In this document: positions 60,865 through 64,000 of the stretch, one piece after another | Numbering within the stretch: position 1 is the stretch's first letter | Layout of the letters: each line of letters starts with the position of its first letter | Assembly: GCF_003991355.1 (NCBI RefSeq) | Contig: NZ_RCSU01000002.1 | Coordinates: 186,001 to 250,000 of the forward strand | Reading direction: 5' to 3' | Source: Pseudoflavitalea rhizosphaerae | GTDB taxonomy: Bacteria > Bacteroidota > Bacteroidia > Chitinophagales > Chitinophagaceae | DNA: 64,000 nt | Notes under the pieces: generated by a model | The model's database searches: none | Told to the model about the DNA's origin: nothing | The model's input: the letters and a program-made list of their open reading frames with translations, nothing else | Program-made: the position numbers and the translations under genes

Positions 60865-62196
60865 ATGAGAACAATTCTATGCTCTCTTCTTTTACTTTGT
60901 GCTTTCAGCTCCGATGCACAAACTTTCGGCAACGGAAATATTGTAGTGGTCAGGATTGGCTCAGGAACCACAAGCATGGCGGCTGGCACGGCACAGCCGG
61001 TATTCCTGGATGAATACAACCCCTGCGGTGAATTCATAAGAAGCATCGCACTACCGGTAACGGCCAGTGGCAGTAACCGGCGTCTCACCCTCCCCCCGGC
61101 ATCCGCGGATTATTCGGAAGGATTCATCAGCTTATCGGAAGATGGTCAGTACCTCGCACTCGGCGGATATGATGCCGATACTGGCACGGCGTCCGTAACA
61201 AGCAGCACCAGCAGCACTGTCAACCGGGTGGTGGGCATTATCGATTTCGCTTCCGGCGTAAATACAGGCACAGCATTCAGTAATCGATTCAGCACTGTCT
61301 CCATCCGTTCTGCGGTTGTTGATGGTAGTAATGTTTGGGCCGCTGGCGGCAATGGAGGAATAGTTTACGCAACGGCAGGCAGCGCAGGAACAAGCAATAC
61401 ACTGATCAGTACTACTACCGGTAGATGCCTTAATATCTATGACGGACAATTGTATGCCACATCAACAGCTACCAATCTCCGTATGACCCGCGTGGGATCA
61501 GGGCTACCTAACACTACCGGACAAACGATGTACAATCTACCAGGTTATTCTACCACCGGTGGTAACCCGCTCCAGTTCCATATGGTGGCGCTCAATGGAA
61601 GCGATACGGTGAATGTGTTGTACATCGCCGATAACGGCCAGCTGAAAAAGTACTCGCTCGTTTCCGGTAACTGGACCGCCAACGGAGTGCTCGGAGTTAC
61701 CAGCGATAAATTCCGCGGCCTCACCGGCACAGTGATAGATGGAGATGTGGTCCTCTATGCCCTCCGCCGGAATGATGCCGGTGGTGAGATCATCAAATAC
61801 ACTGACAATACAGGACATAACGGCAATTTCGCCAGTCTCAAGCCCATCATCATTGTACAGGCTGACAGCAACAAAGTTTTCCGCGACCTCAGCATGGCGC
61901 CACAGGAAGCGCCCGCACCTGCTGCTCAAAAAATGAACAACAGTACAACAGGATTCCGCGTATTGAGCAAAGAGAAAGACCCGAAAGTTCTTGCTGAGAT
62001 CACGGTTGGTAAACCTGTTCAGGGCATGGTAAACATCTACGACATGAATGGCCGACTCGTTTGCACCAGGAAAGTGGAACTGGACAATGGCATTTACCGG
62101 TACCAGTTGCAGTTGCCGGCGCATGCCCGTGGCCTTTACTTCGCCACTTTCATCTCCAATGAAGGAGATCTCATTACCCGCAAGTTCATCTACTAA
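60865..62196 (+). CDS. T9SS-sorted beta-propeller-like protein
   Basis: 443 residues. Signal peptide (MRTILCSLLLLCAFSSDAQ). Residues about 20-350 carry repeated beta strands with propeller-like phrases (GNGNIVVVRIGSG, GFISLSEDGQYLALGGYDAD, VWAAGGNGGIVYATAGSA, VNVLYIADNGQLKKYSL). The C-terminus (about 370-443; VNIYDMNGRLVCTRKV, GLYFATFISNEGDLITRKFI) is a T9SS type A sorting domain. It is followed at 6-18 bp by the beta-helix protein, so both may be co-expressed. The ligand is unknown. Confidence 0.85.
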   Translation: MRTILCSLLLLCAFSSDAQTFGNGNIVVVRIGSGTTSMAAGTAQPVFLDEYNPCGEFIRSIALPVTASGSNRRLTLPPASADYSEGFISLSEDGQYLALGGYDADTGTASVTSSTSSTVNRVVGIIDFASGVNTGTAFSNRFSTVSIRSAVVDGSNVWAAGGNGGIVYATAGSAGTSNTLISTTTGRCLNIYDGQLYATSTATNLRMTRVGSGLPNTTGQTMYNLPGYSTTGGNPLQFHMVALNGSDTVNVLYIADNGQLKKYSLVSGNWTANGVLGVTSDKFRGLTGTVIDGDVVLYALRRNDAGGEIIKYTDNTGHNGNFASLKPIIIVQADSNKVFRDLSMAPQEAPAPAAQKMNNSTTGFRVLSKEKDPKVLAEITVGKPVQGMVNIYDMNGRLVCTRKVELDNGIYRYQLQLPAHARGLYFATFISNEGDLITRKFIY

Positions 62197-62214
62197 TCCT
62201 CAATGCTCCTTCTC

Positions 62215-64000
62215 ATGAAAAATACTACACTGATCATCATATGGATCGCATGCCTTTGTGCCGGTAAAAGTTTTGCCCAGGGAAAACCTGCTTTGTCAGC
62301 CCCTGCAAACAACAGTACAGGCTATGTTCGCAATCCTTCCTTCACCTGGCAGGCTTTTGCAGGTGGTTATAGCTACGATATAGAATTGGCCACAGACCCC
62401 GCTTTTACCAATATCATCACAACCAGAAGCAACCTGAACATCACCCGTTTTGTACCTGTTAGCCAGCTACCCGCAGGCAATGTATACTGGCGGGTGAAAG
62501 CGAAGAATGAAGCAGGCGCAGATGTCAGTGCCTGGTCGGATACTTTCAGGTATATGGTATCGGTCCCCGCCAGGACATACACCATTCCTCCTCATGCATC
62601 CCTTCAGGCCATCAAAGACACGATGCGCAAAGCGATCATGAACACACCTGCCATCCTCGCTTTCACGGCCGACTCCACTTATGAACTGGATGGCAATATC
62701 ACAGGATTGTTTGCCATCGATACTGCCAATATCAATGATCTTATCATCGAAGGCAACAATGCGAAAATTGTAATAAAGAATAACGCACATGTTGGCTTCA
62801 TGCGCATACAGAACTCCAACAGGGTAACGGTAAGAAGGTTATCGATCGACTGGGACCCGCTCCCCCATTCACTGCTGGACGTGATCAGTGTGAACAACTC
62901 GGACAGCACAGTCCTCAACGTGAATGTGCGGCTGAGAAAAGTAAAAGGTATGTCGTCCCCATATTATCCGGCGATCTACGGTAATTCATCCTTCACCGAT
63001 CATTGGTCATGGTCCTACCTGATCGACACCGCTGATCCCGGTAGCCTGAAAAAAATAGACAACAATACTTATGGAATAACGCCCGCCGATATCACGCCGC
63101 TTGCCTGCCGCGATCAACCGGAGTACAATATCTATCGCGCCGGTTCCAAATCAGGCAAATACTTTGCCGTTGGCGATGTGCTGGCGATCGTAGCGCGCGA
63201 CAATGTAGGATCACTCATGAGTACCCGCAATTGTATCGATTTTGTGTGCGACAGCATCATCAATTATACCAGTCCGATCGGCTGCTATTATTCTTTCGAT
63301 GGAAGCGATATGAAAGTGCTCAATTGTCATTCCGCACTCAAAGACGATAGCCGCTTCGTTTCAGCCAATGCAGATGGCGTGCATTGCCGGGCCAACAATT
63401 TGGGCCCCTGGGTGGAGAACAGTTCTTTTGTTGGCAATGCAGATGATGGGGTGGCGCTCTACAACAAAGGCATCACTGTAAAATCGAAGATCAGCGCCAG
63501 TGAACTCACGGTAACCAACAACGAATTCATGAACCTGAAAAAGGGACATATCTTCCGCATCTTCATTCCAAAGACCGGCAAGGTGCTGGGCACCAATTTC
63601 ACGGTTGATACAGTGTTCCTGCAGAGCGGCGCTTACCGGGTCCAGTTCACTCCGGCGATCCCTTCAGCGGATTATGACAGCCTGGTGGATATAGGACTTT
63701 CCGATATACAACAAAATGTACAACTGTACAATGCAACGCTGCGCAACGACCGGTTCATGATCACCAATAACCGTTTCACTGTACGCGCCCGCGGGGCCAT
63801 CATCCGGTCCTCCAGGGGCATGGTGGATAACAATCAGTTCATCAGTTGTTCATCGGCAGGCGTTGCGCTTTACAACGAAGCAGCGCTCTGGTACAATGGC
63901 CTCTACAGTCGCGATATCTGGATCACGAACAATGATATCAGGGACTGCGCATTCGATAATCTTGGAGCTGATGCAGGGGCTATCAATGTGCGCATCAATA
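62215..64000 (+). CDS. Exported right-handed beta-helix protein, N-terminal part (runs off the window)
   Basis: The frame is open to the right edge, so about 595 residues are visible. The start at 62215 (MKNTTLIIIWIACLCAGKSFAQ) gives a signal peptide; an ATG 12 bp upstream is in frame. Residues about 25-110 resemble a fibronectin III-like domain (SAPANNSTGYVRNPSFTWQA, WRVKAKNEAGADVSAWS). From about 115 the sequence has pectin-lyase/right-handed parallel beta-helix character (LIIEGNNAKIVIKNNAHVGF, NCIDFVCDSIINYT, FMITNNRFTVRARGAIIRSS). Such proteins bind or cleave polysaccharides; the end of the gene is needed to decide. Confidence 0.85.
   Translation, partial: MKNTTLIIIWIACLCAGKSFAQGKPALSAPANNSTGYVRNPSFTWQAFAGGYSYDIELATDPAFTNIITTRSNLNITRFVPVSQLPAGNVYWRVKAKNEAGADVSAWSDTFRYMVSVPARTYTIPPHASLQAIKDTMRKAIMNTPAILAFTADSTYELDGNITGLFAIDTANINDLIIEGNNAKIVIKNNAHVGFMRIQNSNRVTVRRLSIDWDPLPHSLLDVISVNNSDSTVLNVNVRLRKVKGMSSPYYPAIYGNSSFTDHWSWSYLIDTADPGSLKKIDNNTYGITPADITPLACRDQPEYNIYRAGSKSGKYFAVGDVLAIVARDNVGSLMSTRNCIDFVCDSIINYTSPIGCYYSFDGSDMKVLNCHSALKDDSRFVSANADGVHCRANNLGPWVENSSFVGNADDGVALYNKGITVKSKISASELTVTNNEFMNLKKGHIFRIFIPKTGKVLGTNFTVDTVFLQSGAYRVQFTPAIPSADYDSLVDIGLSDIQQNVQLYNATLRNDRFMITNNRFTVRARGAIIRSSRGMVDNNQFISCSSAGVALYNEAALWYNGLYSRDIWITNNDIRDCAFDNLGADAGAINVRIN

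Overview
The window reads as chromosome of a Bacteroidota bacterium, most likely family Chitinophagaceae (Chitinophaga/Niastella-like). The support is a SusC/SusD pair with a FecR anti-sigma factor, several proteins with type IX secretion (T9SS) C-terminal sorting domains, GEVED-repeat and RHS/DUF6443 surface proteins, an RteC-family protein, and promoters with the Bacteroidota TAnnTTTG -7 element. No rRNA, tRNA, CRISPR array or transposase was found. The first and last genes run off the window.

Layout. 1-6289 (minus): an RHS-type surface locus (coiled-coil/barrel protein, RHS protein with a DUF5977-like domain, DUF6443 protein). 6571-7692 (minus): a stand-alone EF-Tu domain III-like protein and an XRE regulator. 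7904-15473 (plus): an accessory-looking block. It holds a small protein, a HEPN protein, an RteC protein, a 360-bp control region full of palindromes and phased repeats, then a conserved unknown protein, a holin-like protein, a spanin-like lipoprotein, a GH19 endolysin, and a two-enzyme protein joining a trypsin-like protease to a zinc-dependent S1/P1-nuclease/phospholipase C domain. 15576-18058 (minus): a tight operon of K+ channel, bestrophin and LCIB-type carbonic anhydrase, reminiscent of algal CO2-concentrating parts.

18477-27617 encodes a 3046-residue GEVED/RCC1-like secreted protein. 27728-29930 holds an ArsR/SRPBCC pair with a double operator, a probably frameshifted exported protein and small membrane proteins. 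29943-37535 is a sulfide/sulfane-sulfur detoxification block: TauE exporter, sulfide:quinone oxidoreductase, Crp/Fnr regulator, persulfide dioxygenase-like MBL-rhodanese, rhodanese, OprD-like porin and a two-part YeeE/YedE transporter. Five near-identical CRP-type palindromes in it suggest one regulon.

37645-49372 holds a phosphatase, an amidohydrolase-NTF2 fusion, FecR, and a SusC/SusD/degenerate metalloprotease/TlpA operon. 49451-64000 holds surface and housekeeping genes: T9SS proteins, LysE, DUF92, a nucleotide pyrophosphatase/phosphodiesterase, DoxX, an M20 peptidase and a beta-helix protein. Two copies of a roughly 100-bp nested palindromic element lie in opposite orientation at 41463 and 57741.

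All functions come from reading motifs and gene order; no database search was run.
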